Shown here piece by piece: positions 43,048 through 52,893 of a stretch of DNA of 64,000 bases (its first letter is position 1; each line of letters starts with the position of its first letter). Made by a program: the position numbers and the translations under genes. The DNA lies in NCBI RefSeq assembly GCF_902859705.1, contig NZ_CADIJO010000018.1:1-64000 (forward strand), read 5' to 3'. The DNA is from Achromobacter deleyi (GTDB lineage Bacteria; Pseudomonadota; Gammaproteobacteria; Burkholderiales; Burkholderiaceae_B). The notes under the pieces were generated by a model. The model was not told where the DNA came from. It saw nothing but the letters and a program-made list of their open reading frames with translations, and did no database searches.

Positions 43048-43152
43048 TATATAATGTCGAAGGTGCGAAAGAGCCCAAAGTAAGTGCTGCCGAAAAAATG
43101 GTGTCAGCTCAGACCACTGTTATTTATTCGGAATTTTTGACCGAATGCGGCA

Positions 43153-43478
43153 GTAATCCCCCCCCCCCCGCAAAAGCGATGAGGCGGCAATTGTCGATTG
43201 GGCCAGGGCATGGGGTATAAAGCTCGAATATATCCAGCCGGGCAAGCCACAACAGAATGCCTACGTCGAACGGTTCAACAGGACCGTGCGCTACGAATGG
43301 CTGTCCCAATATCACTGGGAAGATCTGGACCACGTACAGCGCGTCGCCACGCAATGGAGGTGGTCCTACAATTATGAGCGCCCAAATATGGCCCTGGGCG
43401 GATTTACCCCAAAACAGCGGTTGGCCATGGCCGCGTAGCGTTCCTACTTCTGGCAATCGCTAAGAATGGGGGGATTAC
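43153..43478 (+). mobile_element. Internally deleted IS3-family element
   Basis: 326 bp bounded by perfect 11-bp terminal inverted repeats, GTAATCCCCCC (43153-43163) and GGGGGGATTAC (43468-43478). It contains only the 3' end of an IS3-type transposase gene. The left end runs into a tract of 12 consecutive C residues. No target-site duplication is evident. It cannot transpose by itself but could be moved by a related full-length copy. Confidence 0.7.
43172..43438 (+). pseudogene. IS3-family transposase OrfB, C-terminal fragment
   Basis: The frame from AAA 43172 to TAG 43438 encodes about 88 residues of an IS3-type integrase: WGIKLEYIQPGKPQQNAYVE then RFNRTVRYEWLSQY, including the last catalytic Glu (in AYVERF), and the ending NYERPNMALGGFTPKQRLA. 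The N-terminal part with the first two catalytic Asp residues is missing, so the fragment is inactive. Confidence 0.85.
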
Positions 43479-43698
43479 CTTCATTGACTAGCCCCATTTC
43501 GCGACCTTGAGAAATTGATTTTGTTATAATGCATCAATAACTTTGCGCGGGATTATGAGCTTTTTATTGCATATCACAGTGCGTGTGCGTATACCCTTTG
43601 TACGAGCGCATGCAGGGCGCGCGGTCCTGTAGATACTTTGCCCGAATCAACAACGTTGATGAAGTGGGCTGATGGGCTTATTGATCAACACCTTTGGA

Positions 43699-43857
43699 TT
43701 ACGCCAAGCAAAACTCAAGCTCGGCGATCAGTGCCCTAACCTCTTCCTCGTCTAGATCCAGCGGATCACCATGCGTGCCGACCGCAACGACGCAAATGGC
43801 GGAGCCGTCGAACCATGCGTCGAGACGGTCTTCTGAGAATAGTTGCTGTTGGGGCAT
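43699..43857 (-). CDS. Small hypothetical protein behind ParB-like gene
   Basis: 52 aa from ATG 43857 (MPQQQLFSEDRLDAWFDGS), with GGAG 8 nt upstream; the frame also extends into the ParB-like gene. Acidic, soluble, with a C-terminal helix (DLDEEEVRALIAELEFCLA). It lies 16 bp after the ParB-like gene on the same strand and is probably co-transcribed. No family recognised. Confidence 0.55.
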   Translation of the reverse strand: MPQQQLFSEDRLDAWFDGSAICVVAVGTHGDPLDLDEEEVRALIAELEFCLA

Positions 43858-43873
43858 GTTCTGCTCCAAGTCC

Positions 43874-44704
43874 TTAGTCGTCCCCACTACCCGTCGCATT
43901 ACGCGCCTCCGCCAGCGCCACGGTCAAATGCATGATCTTCTTCTTCAACTGATCACGCTCATCCGTCAACCTCGCCAGCAGTTCCCGCAGCCGGGTCACT
44001 TCGGCAGGCAAGTCAGCGATATTCTCGATAGGAATATCCGGCACAGCCTCGCGCGGTGGCGGGGCCTTGGCCTGGCGGACTTCGCGGGCGGCTTGTTGTA
44101 GTTCTTTCTTGCCGCCGGCGACGGCGGCGGCCTGGCGTTCAGGGGGAAGCGTGGAGACGGCGGCGGCTGCGTTGATGGAGATGGCGCCGTCCTTGACCGC
44201 ACGCACCAGTTCCGGGGCAGCGGCTTTCTGGATTTTTTCGATCTGGCCTAGGGTGCTGCTACTAATCCTCGCTTCGCGCGCCAGGGTCTGGCGGCTGATG
44301 GCAGCGGCGGGCGGCGCGGGGGGAATCGGAGGTGGCGGGGTGCTACCGTCGTCTTCCCAAGGCGGCACACTGCGGGATTGCAAGATTTCTTTCTTGCGCA
44401 GGGCCAACACCCCGCGCTGGAAGTCGGAGACGCTGCGACGCCCCAGATGGTTTTCGATCATCCAGAGATGGACGTCTTCCATGGACTTGAAGGACGTGTT
44501 CTGACGCGTCTGGAATTCGATACCGTGCTTCATGCACAAGGCGTAGCGATTATGACCATCGACCAGCAAGTCGCCCCACAGGACCAGGGCGTCGCGGCAG
44601 CCTTCAGCCAACAAGCTGCGTTCGAGGGCTTCGCGCTCGTCGTCGGTCAAGGGGTCAATATAGGCGCGCAGGCCTTCGTCGATTCTTATATTCATGGTGT
44701 CCAA
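43874..44704 (-). CDS. ParB/Spo0J-like nuclease-domain protein
   Basis: 276 aa. The N-terminal ParB-like domain (IDEGLRAYIDPLTDDEREALERSLLAEGCRDALVLW followed by LLVDGHNRYALC) carries the sulfiredoxin-like DGHNR motif. An HTH-like region (ISRQTLAREARISSSTLGQIEKIQ) and a C-terminal coiled coil (LPAEVTRLRELLARLTDERDQLKKKI) follow, with a Pro-rich linker between. No ParA gene is adjacent, so a partition role is uncertain; lone copies like this are common in integrated elements. Supports the view that the 38-44.7 kb block is accessory DNA. Confidence 0.8.
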   Translation of the reverse strand: MDTMNIRIDEGLRAYIDPLTDDEREALERSLLAEGCRDALVLWGDLLVDGHNRYALCMKHGIEFQTRQNTSFKSMEDVHLWMIENHLGRRSVSDFQRGVLALRKKEILQSRSVPPWEDDGSTPPPPIPPAPPAAAISRQTLAREARISSSTLGQIEKIQKAAAPELVRAVKDGAISINAAAAVSTLPPERQAAAVAGGKKELQQAAREVRQAKAPPPREAVPDIPIENIADLPAEVTRLRELLARLTDERDQLKKKIMHLTVALAEARNATGSGDD

Positions 44705-44820
44705 AAAATAATGCTTGCCCGACCCGCTGCGATTCCGCCGCGACCCGTTACGGCCCGATTGAGGCCAAGCGTCTGCTGCGGTTAGGCCGCTCTTCCCCAG
44801 TCGCGCACGTCAACCCCGTC

Positions 44821-45429
44821 TTACGGCAGCCGACCATCCAGCGCAGCATGCACCGCCGCCAGCCTCACCTCGGGGTCCGACAGCGCCAGCAACCGAACCT
44901 TCTCGGCCGCCGGCATCGGCAACAACTCACACCAGCGATCAGCCACCCAAGCGCACTCATCCAGCCGGTACGGCGACGCGAGGGGCATGCGGTCGGCGGG
45001 TAGGCCTTCTTGTTGCCATTGGGCGACCAAACTGCCCAGCGCGTCGGCGCAGGGTTGCAAGGCGGCAGGCACGGGAAGGATCGGGTCGTCGGGGATGGGT
45101 TCGATTTCGCCCATCCAAAGGCCGTATTTTGCCAGTTGGCTGGAAACCAGCCGAAAACGGCTTGTCCCGACACAGCGCAACTGCAATAGCGCGGGCATGG
45201 GCGCGTCCCAGGCGTCGATGCGGGCCAGGGTGCCGACGGGCGCCAGGGTCTCGGTGCCTTCGGGGGACCGCACCTCGTTGCCCGCCAGCAGCGCGACGAC
45301 GCCGAATTCGGTGCCGTCGGCGATGCAGCGGCGGATCATGTCCAGGTAGCGCACTTCGAAGATGCGCAGGTGCATGACGCCTGCGGGGAACAGGGCGTTG
45401 GATAGCGGGAACAGGGGGATGGTGGCCAC
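44821..45429 (-). CDS. LON-domain (peptidase S16 substrate-binding) protein
   Basis: 202 aa consisting of just the Lon N-terminal domain: IPLFPLSNALFPAGVMHLRIFEVRYLDMIRRC is the diagnostic start, with EFGVVALLAGNEV and LPADRMPLASPYRLDE later. No ATPase or protease part. Such stand-alone proteins are widespread in betaproteobacteria; a substrate-recognition or adaptor role is presumed. Lies 9 bp after the AhpD-like gene, in one operon. Confidence 0.9.
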   Translation of the reverse strand: MATIPLFPLSNALFPAGVMHLRIFEVRYLDMIRRCIADGTEFGVVALLAGNEVRSPEGTETLAPVGTLARIDAWDAPMPALLQLRCVGTSRFRLVSSQLAKYGLWMGEIEPIPDDPILPVPAALQPCADALGSLVAQWQQEGLPADRMPLASPYRLDECAWVADRWCELLPMPAAEKVRLLALSDPEVRLAAVHAALDGRLP

Positions 45430-45438
45430 GGCGCCGCC

Positions 45439-45846
45439 CTACTTCACGGCGAAGGCGTCGTCGACGGGCACCTGCATGGCGGTGACCAGGGCGTTGGTCT
45501 GGGCGGCCATGCCGATGACGCCGAGCAGTTCGGCGTGCTGGCCGTCGGTCATGCCTTTGGCGCGGGCGGCGGCGGTGTGGGAATGGATGCAGTAGGTGCA
45601 GCCGTTGGCGGTGGAGACGGCGATGTAGATCATTTCGCGGACGAGGGGCGAGAGTTCGCCTTCGGCCATCATGACTTGTTTCAGCTGGGCCCAGACGCGC
45701 TCCAGTTGCGGCGGGTCGTTGGCCAGGGCGCGCCAAAAGTTATTGACGAAATCGGACTTGCGGGTGGCGCGGATGTCTTCGAACACCGCCCACGCCTGGG
45801 GATTCTTGCGGACTTCTTCGTCCGACAGCAAATGCACCGTTGCCAT
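45439..45846 (-). CDS. Carboxymuconolactone decarboxylase-like/AhpD-fold protein
   Basis: 135 aa from ATG 45846 (MATVHLLSDEEVRK). The AhpD-fold CxxC-His motif is present: NGCTYCIHSHTAAARAKG. These proteins have peroxidase-reductase or decarboxylase-like activity; the CxxC points to a redox role. It is the first gene of a short operon with the LON-domain protein, starting just behind a terminator hairpin. Confidence 0.9.
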   Translation of the reverse strand: MATVHLLSDEEVRKNPQAWAVFEDIRATRKSDFVNNFWRALANDPPQLERVWAQLKQVMMAEGELSPLVREMIYIAVSTANGCTYCIHSHTAAARAKGMTDGQHAELLGVIGMAAQTNALVTAMQVPVDDAFAVK

Positions 45847-45863
45847 ACGCCACTCCGACAGGA

Positions 45864-45893
45864 AAACCGGCGGGCGGCGACAGTGCCGCCCGC
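45864..45893 (-). terminator. Intrinsic terminator upstream of AhpD-like gene
   Basis: On the minus strand GCGGGCGGC-ACTGTC-GCCGCCCGC (45893-45870) forms a perfect 9-bp GC-rich stem followed by CGGTTTTCC. It sits 250 bp after the M81 peptidase stop and 18 bp before the AhpD ATG, so it probably ends the amidase/ABC operon. The T-run is short. Confidence 0.55.
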
Positions 45894-46143
45894 GCAATGT
45901 TCCATTGAACTGGAAAGGCTGGCTCGGTTCAAGCCGTGGGAAAGGTGCCGGACTCTTTCATGAAGAACTGTCGGACGGCCTCGTGAGGGGATAGTCAGAC
46001 GGATTCATAGGAAGGAGTCGGACAGCCCGCCTAGAAAGGATGCCGGGCGACATCCTACGAAAGCGACAGGCATCCCCTTGCGAATGTGCCCTACGGATTC
46101 AGGGAAACGTACTGATCAGCACCATGGACGGGTCCGCACAGCG

Positions 46144-47637
46144 TCACGGCGAAACCGACGCCGGCTTGAACGGGTCCAGCGGATACCGCGGACGATTTCT
46201 CCGTTGATACGGAAACAACGAGAAATCCGAGCTGGTCACCCCCGGGCTGTCGCATTCAATCAAGGCGCACGAAATCGGCACGAACACCGGGCGGCAGTAC
46301 ATGCGCGATTTAACGAGGATGAAGCGAGCCTCACGCGGGTTGATGCCCAGGCTTTCGAAGACGCCCAGGTCCCAGGGTTCGTGGGTTCTTTCCGTGACCA
46401 CCAACTGGGCGGCGCCGATGTCGAGGACGGCGCTGCGGCCCATGCAGGCGGTCTGGCCGGTGTAGGTGGGGCCGCTGATGACGTAGGTGCCGTCGGTGAT
46501 GGCGCGCACAACCCCGCGCAGCGTCACGGGTGCGGCGGGGCGGCCGATGGAGGGGATGGGCCGTTTGTTGCCGACTGGCAGTTCCACCCTCGCCCCCTCC
46601 CCGGCCTGGATCATGGCCTCGACCGCTTCGGGATCGCAGTACAGCCCGGCGACGATGCCGGTCAGGCCGGCGTCGACGGCGGCCGTCAGCACATCCATCG
46701 TGTCACAGGTGCCACCGGACATGCAGTTGTCGCCATGATCCAGCAACAACACGGGACGATCCGCGCCACGTGCGACGGCAACAGCGCGGTCCAGGGATGC
46801 GGCCAGGGGTTCGGCTTCGTAGACGAAGCCGTCGCGGTCTTCCCAGATGGCGGCGGCGAGACCCGCGGCGACGCGGTCGGCGCCGTCCGCATCCCGGGCG
46901 GCGACGACGACGACGGTCAGGCAGGGATCGGGGATGTCGGCCAAGGCAAAGCCGGCGAGCACGGACACGCCCAGCATGCCGCCGGCCTCAGCGCCGCGGG
47001 CAGCCTGCACGGCGCGGCGCATGGCGCCTTCGGCGGTGTTGCTGCGCAGGGTGTGGCTCATGAGCGGCAGGCGGCGCCAGGCCATGGTGGGCCGGGGGCC
47101 GCCAGACAGCCAGTCGAACAGGATGCGGCCGGCGTGTTCGCCGGTTTCGTACATGTCGATGTGGGGGTAGGTCTTGAAGCTGATGATGACGTCGGCGTTG
47201 TCGACCATTTTCTGGGTGACGTTGCCGTGCAGGTCCAGGGCGACGGCAATGGGCACGTCGGGGGCTTGCTGGCGCAGGCGTTCGAGCAGATCGCCTTCGC
47301 CGTCGTCGGTGGTTTCGACGGCCATGGCGCCGTGCAGGTCGAGCAGGATGGCGTCGCAGCCGTGGGCGCCGGCAACGATGCGGTCGCACAGTTGGCGGTA
47401 GGCGTCGCCGTCGACGCGGCCGCTGGGGTAGGCGGTGGCGGACACGGGGGTGACGAGGGTGGCGGCGCGCGCCTCGGCCAGGTCGATGAAGGCGGACATG
47501 GCGGTGCGCTTGCCTTTGTTTTCTTCATAGGCCTGGGCGCCATAGGTGGGGCCGTCGTTGCCAAAGGCCGACAAAGGCGTGGGCACGGGCGAAAAGGTGT
47601 TGGTCTCGTGGTTCATGCGGGCGATCAGGACTTTCAT
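46144..47637 (-). CDS. M81-family metallopeptidase (MlrC-like)
   Basis: 497 aa from ATG 47637 (MKVLIARMNHETNTFSPVPTPL), the family's normal start with the H-E-T-N-T-F motif. Metal-site candidates: LDLHGAM, ALDLHGNVT, HIDMYETGEHAG, and LLDHGDNCMSGG. MlrC degrades linear tetrapeptide fragments of microcystin; homologues inside Liv-type transporter operons likely hydrolyse a small peptide or amide taken up by that system. Start overlaps the ANTAR gene stop by 4 bp (ATGA). Last gene of the operon. Confidence 0.9.
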   Translation of the reverse strand: MKVLIARMNHETNTFSPVPTPLSAFGNDGPTYGAQAYEENKGKRTAMSAFIDLAEARAATLVTPVSATAYPSGRVDGDAYRQLCDRIVAGAHGCDAILLDLHGAMAVETTDDGEGDLLERLRQQAPDVPIAVALDLHGNVTQKMVDNADVIISFKTYPHIDMYETGEHAGRILFDWLSGGPRPTMAWRRLPLMSHTLRSNTAEGAMRRAVQAARGAEAGGMLGVSVLAGFALADIPDPCLTVVVVAARDADGADRVAAGLAAAIWEDRDGFVYEAEPLAASLDRAVAVARGADRPVLLLDHGDNCMSGGTCDTMDVLTAAVDAGLTGIVAGLYCDPEAVEAMIQAGEGARVELPVGNKRPIPSIGRPAAPVTLRGVVRAITDGTYVISGPTYTGQTACMGRSAVLDIGAAQLVVTERTHEPWDLGVFESLGINPREARFILVKSRMYCRPVFVPISCALIECDSPGVTSSDFSLFPYQRRNRPRYPLDPFKPASVSP

Positions 47638-48281
47638 GCCTTGCCTCCTCCGGGGGTGGGGTCGGGGCGTGCAGCGCCGCCCAGCCCCAGTTTTTCCATG
47701 GCTTCGCTGGCCTCGATGATCATGGCGGCGACCTCGGCGACGCTGACACGCAGGCCGGTGGCGCGGGTGCGCATGTGTTCGTAGGCGGCGCGCTCGTCCA
47801 GGCGTTGGTGGTCCATCAGCACGCGGATGGCTTTTTCGATGACGCGGCGTGCCTTGATGGTGTTTTCGAGTTTGTCGATCTTGTTCTGCTGGCGGCTCTG
47901 GAACTGCTTGGCGGACCGCGCCAGCACCAGGGTGCTGAGAATGCCGGCGGACCGGAACGGCCGGGTCAGGACGCCGTGCGCGTTGCTCTTGAGCAGTTGC
48001 TTCAAGGTGGTGGGGGTTTCGTATTCGGACAGGGCGATGAGGGTGGCCTCGACCTCGCTGGCGGACCAGGCCGAGCTGTTCTGGCCGCACTGCGAGACCT
48101 GGAAGAAGACGACGTCGGCGCCCGCCGGGGGCTTGTCGGGAAACGGCCAGCACAGGTGGATGCGGCAACCGATGCGCTTGAGCTGTTCGACCAGCAGGTC
48201 GCGGTCTTCGCCGGGCGGATAGGCCACGGCGACCGCGACGCTGCGCAGGTCTTCATAAAGGCGGCGAAGGCTATGGTCCAT
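47634..48281 (-). CDS. ANTAR-domain antiterminator (AmiR-like)
   Basis: 215 aa. The N-terminal part is a pseudo-receiver lacking the usual phospho-Asp site; the C-terminal ~60 residues are an ANTAR RNA-binding domain (ARRVIEKAIRVLMDHQRLDERAAYEHMRTRATGLRVSVAEVAAMII) preceded by a coiled coil. Like Pseudomonas AmiR it should bind paired hairpins in a leader RNA and prevent termination. The partner sensor AmiC-like gene ends 2 bp upstream. The likely target is the leader at 55057-55133 of its own operon. Confidence 0.93.
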   Translation of the reverse strand: MDHSLRRLYEDLRSVAVAVAYPPGEDRDLLVEQLKRIGCRIHLCWPFPDKPPAGADVVFFQVSQCGQNSSAWSASEVEATLIALSEYETPTTLKQLLKSNAHGVLTRPFRSAGILSTLVLARSAKQFQSRQQNKIDKLENTIKARRVIEKAIRVLMDHQRLDERAAYEHMRTRATGLRVSVAEVAAMIIEASEAMEKLGLGGAARPDPTPGGGKA

Positions 48282-48283
48282 GC

Positions 48284-49444
48284 TTATTTCAACCAGAATT
48301 CGTCCAGGCCGAACGCGGTCAGGTAGGGGTCCGGCTTTACCGGTTCGCCGCTTTCCCAGACGATGTCGAAGCGGCCGTCGGCGCGGCAGACGCCGATGCG
48401 CGGGGTCAGCACGCAGTGGTTGTTTTCGGCCAGGATGGACAGGCGGCCTTCGGGTGCGTCAAAGCCCACCTGGTGCACGGCCTGGACCAGTTTACGGGTG
48501 TCCATGCTGCCCACGCGTTGCAGGGCGCGGGCGAACAGGTGCACCTGGCTGTAGGCGCTTTCGGCGTAGACGCTGGCGGGCCGCTCGCCGAAGCGGGCGT
48601 GCCAGCGGGCCAGGAAGTGGGCGTTGGCGGGGCTGTCGACGGTGTTGAAGTAGGTGGCGGCGGTGATGTGGCCGACGCACAGTTCGGCGCCGATTTCGGC
48701 AACCTCGGATTCAGCCATGGTGAGGCTGGCGATGGGAATGTGGGGCGCGGCGGGGTCGGCCTGGCAGGCTTCGTGGTAGCGGCGGTAGAAGCGCTGGGCG
48801 TCGTCGCCGATCAGGGTGGAGAAGACCACGTCGGGCTGGATGCGGCGGATGTCGCGCACGACGTCGATGATGTCGCTGTCGTCGCAGCCCAGCGGCAGGT
48901 AGGTTTCGTCGAGGATTTCGCCGCCGTGTTCTTCCACCGTGTCGCGCATGATGCGGTTGGTTTCGCGGGGGTAGATGTAGTCGGCGCCGACCAGGAAGAT
49001 GCGCGAGCCGCAGTGCTGGATGAGGTAGGCGGCCAGCTGCATGCTGCCCTGGTTGGGCGCGGCGCCGGTGTAGATGACGTTAGGCGAATATTCGAAGCCT
49101 TCGTAGACGGACGCGTACCAGAGCAGTGAATTGCTGCGTTCGACGACGGGCAGCATGGCTTTGCGGCAGTGCGAGGTGCACCCGCCGAAGATGACGCTGA
49201 CTTCGTCGTCGAGCAGCAGGCGGGCGGCCAGGCGGCGGTATTCTTCGCTGTCGCTGCGGGGGTCGTAGACCACGGGTTCGAGCGGGCGGCCCAGCACGCC
49301 GCCCAGGGCGTTGATTTCTTCGACGGCCAGCACGGTGCCGAAGAAGTGCTGGGTTTCGGTGGTGCCGGTGACCCCGCTGCGCGAGTACAGCACGCCGATG
49401 CGCCAACCCTGCCCGGCGGCGTCACTGTCATTGCGGGGGGTCAT
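48284..49444 (-). CDS. AmiC-like cytoplasmic ligand sensor (periplasmic-binding-protein fold)
   Basis: 386 aa with the Liv/urea-type binding fold (WRIGVLYSRSGVTGTTE ... AVEEINALGGVLGRPLEPVVYDPRSD ... FGGCTSHCRKAMLPVVE) but no signal peptide, so it stays in the cytosol. This is the hallmark of AmiC, which sequesters AmiR until an amide is bound. Directly followed by the ANTAR gene, it completes an AmiC-AmiR-type switch. The ligand is probably the substrate of the co-encoded importer and amidase. Confidence 0.9.
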   Translation of the reverse strand: MTPRNDSDAAGQGWRIGVLYSRSGVTGTTETQHFFGTVLAVEEINALGGVLGRPLEPVVYDPRSDSEEYRRLAARLLLDDEVSVIFGGCTSHCRKAMLPVVERSNSLLWYASVYEGFEYSPNVIYTGAAPNQGSMQLAAYLIQHCGSRIFLVGADYIYPRETNRIMRDTVEEHGGEILDETYLPLGCDDSDIIDVVRDIRRIQPDVVFSTLIGDDAQRFYRRYHEACQADPAAPHIPIASLTMAESEVAEIGAELCVGHITAATYFNTVDSPANAHFLARWHARFGERPASVYAESAYSQVHLFARALQRVGSMDTRKLVQAVHQVGFDAPEGRLSILAENNHCVLTPRIGVCRADGRFDIVWESGEPVKPDPYLTAFGLDEFWLK

Positions 49445-49474
49445 AACGGCATCCTTTGCAAAGTGTGTTGGGCT

Positions 49475-50184
49475 TCATACCTTCAAGTGGCCCATGATAT
49501 GGCCGACCGCCTGGGGTGCGCCAGCCTCGCCTTGGTCGACGATGGCGCCCTGCTTCAGGACCAGGTAGCGGTCGGCGACGTCCAGGGCAAACGCCACGTT
49601 CTGTTCGACGATGAACATGGACGTGCCGCGGCGCTCGCGTTCCCAGTTGAGCGCGCGGCCCAGCCGGTCGATGACGGACGGCTGCAGGCCTTCGGTGATT
49701 TCGTCCAGCAGCAGCAAGGCGGGCCGCTGCATCAGGCCGCGCGCGACCAGCAGCATTTTCTGTTCGCCGCCCGACAGGGTACCGGCCTGCTGGCGCAGGC
49801 GGCTGGCAAAGACGGGAAACAGGTCGGCGATTTCACCGAAGCGTTCGTCGAACAGCTTGTCGTGGGCCAGGCCCAGGCGCAGGTTGTCGCGGATGTTCAG
49901 GTCGGGAAACAGCGGCTGTTCCTGGGCGGCGTAGGCCACGCCGCAGCGGGCGACCTCGTGCGGCCGCAGGCGGGTGGCGTCGACCGCGCCCACGTTGACG
50001 CGGCCGCGCAGCTTGGGCAGGTAGCCCATCACGGTCTTGAGCAGCGTGCTCTTGCCCATGCCGTTCTTGCCCAGCAGCGCCACGCAGGCGCCGCTGGGCA
50101 CCGACAGCGAGATGTCGTTGAGCACGACGGCGCCCTTGTAGCCGCTGGCAACGCCTTCCAGGTGCAGGGCCGGGGTGGCGGGGG

Positions 50185-50188
<4 letters not shown>
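49475..50188 (-). CDS. Branched-chain-type ABC transporter ATP-binding protein (LivF/UrtE)
   Basis: 237 aa. Walker A GKNGMGKST, Q-loop AAQEQPLFPDL, signature LSGGEQKMLLVARGL and Walker B LLLLDEITEGLQ are intact. It is the second ATPase of the Liv-type importer; the first is fused to the LivM-like permease encoded just upstream (4-bp ATGA overlap). Followed after 30 bp by the AmiC-like sensor gene. Confidence 0.95.
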
Positions 50189-52000
<1,812 letters not shown>

Positions 52001-52008
<8 letters not shown>

Positions 52009-52834
52009 GGGCGAATCCTTTGGGGCGCAGGCGCAGGGTCAGGGCCGCCAGCACGGCGATGGTGACGCCGCCCAGGATGGGGCTGACGTACACGCTCACC
52101 AGCACCTGGCAGGCGCCGTAGACCAGGCAGGTCACGAGCAGCGCGGTGATCGAGTTGCCGGACACCATCACCAGCATGAAGGCGCTGACCAGCCAGGGCA
52201 GTCCCATGCCGGGGTCCACGCTGGACAGCGGGGTGATCAGCGCGCCGGCCAGCGCGCCCAGCCCGGCGCCCAGACCGAAGGTGGTGAAGCGGATGCGTTC
52301 GGCGTTGATGCCCAGGCCGCGCGCCAGGTCTTCGTTCATGATGACCGCGCGGGTGCGCACGCCGAAGCGGGTGCCGTTCAGCAGCAGCGTCATGGCGGCA
52401 TACAGCAGCAGCGCGCACGGCACCAGGAACAGGCGGTAGGCGGAATATTCGGTGCCCAGGAACGGCACGGCGCCCTGGATGGGGGAATCCACGAACTGCA
52501 CTTCGCGGCCAAAGGCCATGGTGATGAGCTGGCCGATGACGATGCCCAGCCCCCAGGTGGCCAGGATGGCGTCCAGCGGCCGTTTGTACAGCGGCTGCAC
52601 GATCAGCCGTTCGACCGCCATGCCCACCAGCACGCCGGCCGCCAGTGCGCAGGGCAGCGCCAGCCAGGGGTCCAGCCCCAGCTGCGTGACCACCAGGCTG
52701 GCGTAGCTGCCCAGCGTGATGATGGCGCCGTGCGCGAAATTGACGATCTTCATCACGCCAAAGATGATCATCAGCCCGGCCGTCACGATGAACAGCATGG
52801 CGGCCGTGCTCAGGATGTCCAGCATCAAACCCAT
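52001..52834 (-). CDS. Branched-chain-type ABC permease (LivH/UrtB)
   Basis: 277 aa from ATG 52834 (MGLMLDILSTAAMLFIVTAGLMIIFGVMKIVNFAHGA); the frame extends far upstream but without homologous sequence. About eight TM helices and the LivH hallmark NFAHGAIITLGSYAS. Forms the channel with the LivM part of the fusion protein. Follows the substrate-binding-protein gene by 59 bp. Confidence 0.94.
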
Positions 52835-52893
52835 AGTGCTCTCCAGCGCCGCCGGCCAGGCCGGCGGCGCGTGTTGCGTCATGCCAGGAAGCG

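Larger units (their letters stand above)
42798..43152. other. Gene-free repeat-bearing stretch after the Detocs operon
   Basis: No credible gene. It contains the right 19-nt flanking repeat (42968-42986), a long inverted repeat (42976-43047) and a second AATGGTGTCAG motif (43097-43107; first at 42965-42975) followed by CAGACCACTGTTATTT-like sequence. These motifs resemble the GGTGTCAG...ACGGTT repeats associated with REP-type tyrosine transposases, though no such transposase is present. Confidence 0.55.

Noticed and set aside
42833-43054. Short open frame after dtcC as a possible fourth Detocs gene
   Set aside because: No ribosome site, runs through the flanking repeat and hairpin, and the peptide has no recognisable character.
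43257-43463. Plus-strand open frame inside the IS remnant
   Set aside because: Wrong frame: the IS3 transposase homology is in the frame ending at 43438, and this one is its shadow.
43525-43530. TATAAT as a promoter between the mini-IS and the ParB region
   Set aside because: No -35 at proper distance and no plus-strand gene follows it.
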